Assembly (NCBI GenBank): GCA_902728285.1
Contig: CACVBU010000693.1
Coordinates: 280,600-344,599, forward strand
Source of the DNA: Clytia hemisphaerica
Lineage: Eukaryota; Cnidaria; Hydrozoa; Leptothecata; Clytiidae
Direction: 5' to 3'
Length of the DNA stretch: 64,000 nt
Shown here: positions 61,617-64,000 of the stretch, piece after piece
Position numbering within the stretch: position 1 is the first letter of the stretch
Layout of the letters: the number at the start of each line of letters is the position of its first letter
Translations under genes and position numbers: made by a program
The notes under the pieces: generated by a model
Seen by the model: the letters and a program-made list of their open reading frames with translations, nothing else
The model's database searches: none
What the model was told of the DNA's origin: nothing

Positions 61617-63208
61617 TAGTGTATAAACTCAAGAAAAATAAAAATCGTTTTTTGTATCTTGAACCATTGTCACAAACGTATCTACTCTTCTGTTCTCGTC
61701 CTCTTGCCTCGTGCGTTTTCTAATTTCTTTAAAACAAAACATTTGAATTCGAACAAATCATTCGAAAGCGCATTAGTAAAATGCAATGTCTTCTTTTTTC
61801 TTTATATATTGTGAGTAGGGCAGAAACGGTGCATATCCCACACTGCACAGCTCCATGTGATGTCTTTTGGCCAACAGAATCGCTAGAATCTTACTGAAGA
61901 TATCGAAGATAAAAGGACTGTTTGCCAAAATTGAGCTTCTCGTTTTCCTAAAAAAATCGTTCTTATAAGATAAGAAAACCTTGTACGAAGAAGCATTAAC
62001 GAAAGGGAAAACAGGGTCAAAGATATTGAGGCTAAGGAAACAGGAAAACGAAAATAGCAAAACAACATATTTTTATGAAAAGACAAAAAGAACAAAAAAG
62101 CTGAATGCAACGTAATAACACAAAAGAGAAAGCATCAGCGTTTTTTCTCGTAACGTATGGTAATATTATGACATGGTACATAGTACAAAGTGAAATAGTG
62201 ACAATTTACACCGACCAGTTAAAAGAGATCAATTAAATACTCTCTAGGGTGATACTCTCTAGCAATGCTTTCGTCAGAGTTCGATAACAATGTTAGAACG
62301 AGTTTATGAATGGCAAAATACGTTTTGTTTGTGTCATAAGATGACGAGTCATGAGTAAAGGTATACAGTGCGAGAAAAATTTGTCGTGGGATCGAAAAGT
62401 GGGACAAATGCTCTAAGGATTTCCACGAGAAAAAAAACGTTAAATTTTTTACAACAGTTTTATGAGAAGAATGAAGCTCAAAATTGCCAAAAAATAAGCA
62501 CAATTCTTCTATACTTGGAATTGCTGAATTTGAAGCAATTTAAAGGTCAAAGTGGTTAAATTGGTTATAAAGCCTTTAATACCTCAATTTTGATCAAAAA
62601 GGATAAAAATAATTACAGGCTCTTATTTCACGAGTAAAATTATGCAAAATAGAAATTTAAACATTCTTTCAAACTCTAGAACAGAATTCGACCCAACATT
62701 TATCCGACGAATTAATAAAGCAATAATTTTTACGTCAATTTCCCGATACGAAAATGAAACTGAAAAGTTTCTCCATTAAGTAAGAAACAGGTCAGTTTTG
62801 AGATTTGTTTGAATCAAAACATCAACTATGAAAATAGTATCTGAGAGATTGGTATTTAAACTTCTCCTTTACAGTAGTATAAAGGTGGGCTTTGCCAGTA
62901 TTGTAAGTTCAAAGAGGAAGAAAGTGAGAGCATGTTGCCATGCTACCTAAAACATAAAATATTTTTCTCAAAAAGAAGAATTTCTGTGAGACATCCAACT
63001 CGCTAACGAAAATACGTAACTCCTTTTTACAATCAATCAGCAAATCAGCGTGTTTTTATATTTTCTGCAATTTAACATAAGATGCGATTGGTGTCACCGT
63101 TTTTAAAATGTACTGGATTTGTAAATTGCTTTATCAGACCTATTACGGGTAGATATGAGGTGGTCTTTAGCGAACTTGATTTTTAAAAATTTTGTCCCTT
63201 CAAGTTCA
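61617..63208. other. Unassigned stretch
   Basis: AT-rich sequence without a recognisable gene. Overlapping frames on both strands at 61773-62110 and 62219-62559 have no family signature. The region may hold decayed repeats. Confidence 0.3.
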
Positions 63209-63512
63209 ACACCCCCAGCTCACAAATCCGGTAAGATTTTTTCAGCCAGTGGGGATGAAAATGACGGACTGAAACTCGATGGGGATTGGTATTCCCGTAT
63301 TTTTAATGGCTTGGGATTTTAATTCTTTTGTTTTCAAGTCAGAAAGTTCAATGGGGACGGGAAGAAAATCATCATATTTTGCAGTGAGGATTGGCTTATC
63401 TGATTATTTTCAGTGGGGGCAAAAATTGGAGGATAATTTTCCACCGGGGACGATACTTTGGACGATTTCTCCAGTGGGAAGGGTTCCCAGTGGGCCTGTG
63501 AGAACGGGGTGT
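63209..63512. mobile_element. ACACCC-ended MITE, copy 3
   Basis: ACACCCCCAGCTCACAAATCC and GGGCCTGTGAGAACGGGGTGT form the ends. It matches copy 1 (47177-47474) in inverted orientation, with the block AATTCTTTTGTTTTCAAGTC and repeated CAGTGGGG motifs. Confidence 0.75.
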
Positions 63513-64000
63513 AGTTTAGAAATGGGCAAAATTTATTACTAGTCTATGGTCGATGTTATTCCCAACATTTTCTGAACGTTCAAAAAATGAACTCTGTAAA
63601 TTCTCTATATATTTTCTCACAGAAAACAACGAACGGTCGAAGGTTTATGTAACCTCAGGAAGCAGTGCTTTTCTTTTCAATCAAAAAAGAGAAAAGTATC
63701 GGTAATTAGTCTGGATTACAAATAGCAAATGACTTTTGTAATTAAAAGATAATATTGACCGTACAAATTGGATAATAATGGATCAAGAGTATTGGACGTC
63801 CTTTGAACGTCTTTCAAAGGTCACAGGAAGGACATTCAATTACTTTTTCAGACATGCTTTAATATCATCATGCTGCGTAGAGTGAAAACAAAGTTGGAGT
63901 TCGAAAGGGTATAAAAGGGTTTAATATATCAATACAGAGTTCTGTTCATCTTTTTGTTCGAGATTAAGAAGAAGCAATATTTAAGGAGTACAGACTAACG
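63513..64000. other. Right edge, unassigned
   Basis: No supported feature. A short inverted pair, GGACGTCCTTTGAACG / CTTTCAAAGG, lies near 63795-63820. Confidence 0.25.

Overview
The window is nuclear DNA of an invertebrate animal. It is visibly AT-rich, its genes are split by GT-AG introns, and much of the non-coding space is recognisable transposon debris. An innexin gene of cnidarian-like build, together with animal-type katanin p60 and eIF1A genes, makes a cnidarian (perhaps a hydrozoan) my best guess. The sequence does not prove the lineage.

Six protein genes can be assembled exon by exon. On the minus strand at 14980-1421 is the microtubule-severing ATPase katanin p60 (10 coding exons, 508 aa). 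On the plus strand at 29771-37371 is translation initiation factor eIF1A (5 coding exons, 149 aa), whose first intron is 5 kb of transposons. On the minus strand between 48815 and 38503 lie three tandem paralogs of an unrecognised secreted protein (signal peptide, short cysteine-rich PAN/apple-like module, variable linker, beta-rich C-terminal domain). Each has three exons with identical intron phases, and a broken exon 1 of a fourth copy lies between two of them. On the minus strand at 54704-52213 is an innexin gap-junction/hemichannel subunit (2 coding exons, 404 aa). The genes are not functionally linked and there is no operon. The tandem family is the only local gene cluster.

Mobile DNA fills the rest. 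Two 2-3 kb elements have very long inverted termini and exact 9-bp target duplications (22120-24143 and 55702-58749), which is the Mutator-like (MULE) pattern. The second has termini built of an 18-bp minisatellite and carries two nested inverted-repeat elements. A 150-bp hairpin family (36957-37108 and 59792-59942) also has 10-11 bp target duplications. Other families include PIF/Harbinger-like (TTA duplication), piggyBac-like (TTAA), hAT-like (CAGGG ends), mariner-like (TA), a non-autonomous Helitron inserted at the 5' tip of another Helitron-like end, a tRNA-derived SINE with a 9-bp duplication, a decayed LINE reverse transcriptase between inverted repeats, and a ten-copy tandem satellite of about 124 bp.

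The most unusual signals are: (1) the tandem secreted-protein family, in which exon 1 and exon 3 give different relationships, suggesting exon-1 gene conversion; (2) the MULE-like element with minisatellite termini; and (3) a duplicated 37-residue module inside that element. All splice calls and element ends were made by reading the sequence, without alignment or database searches.
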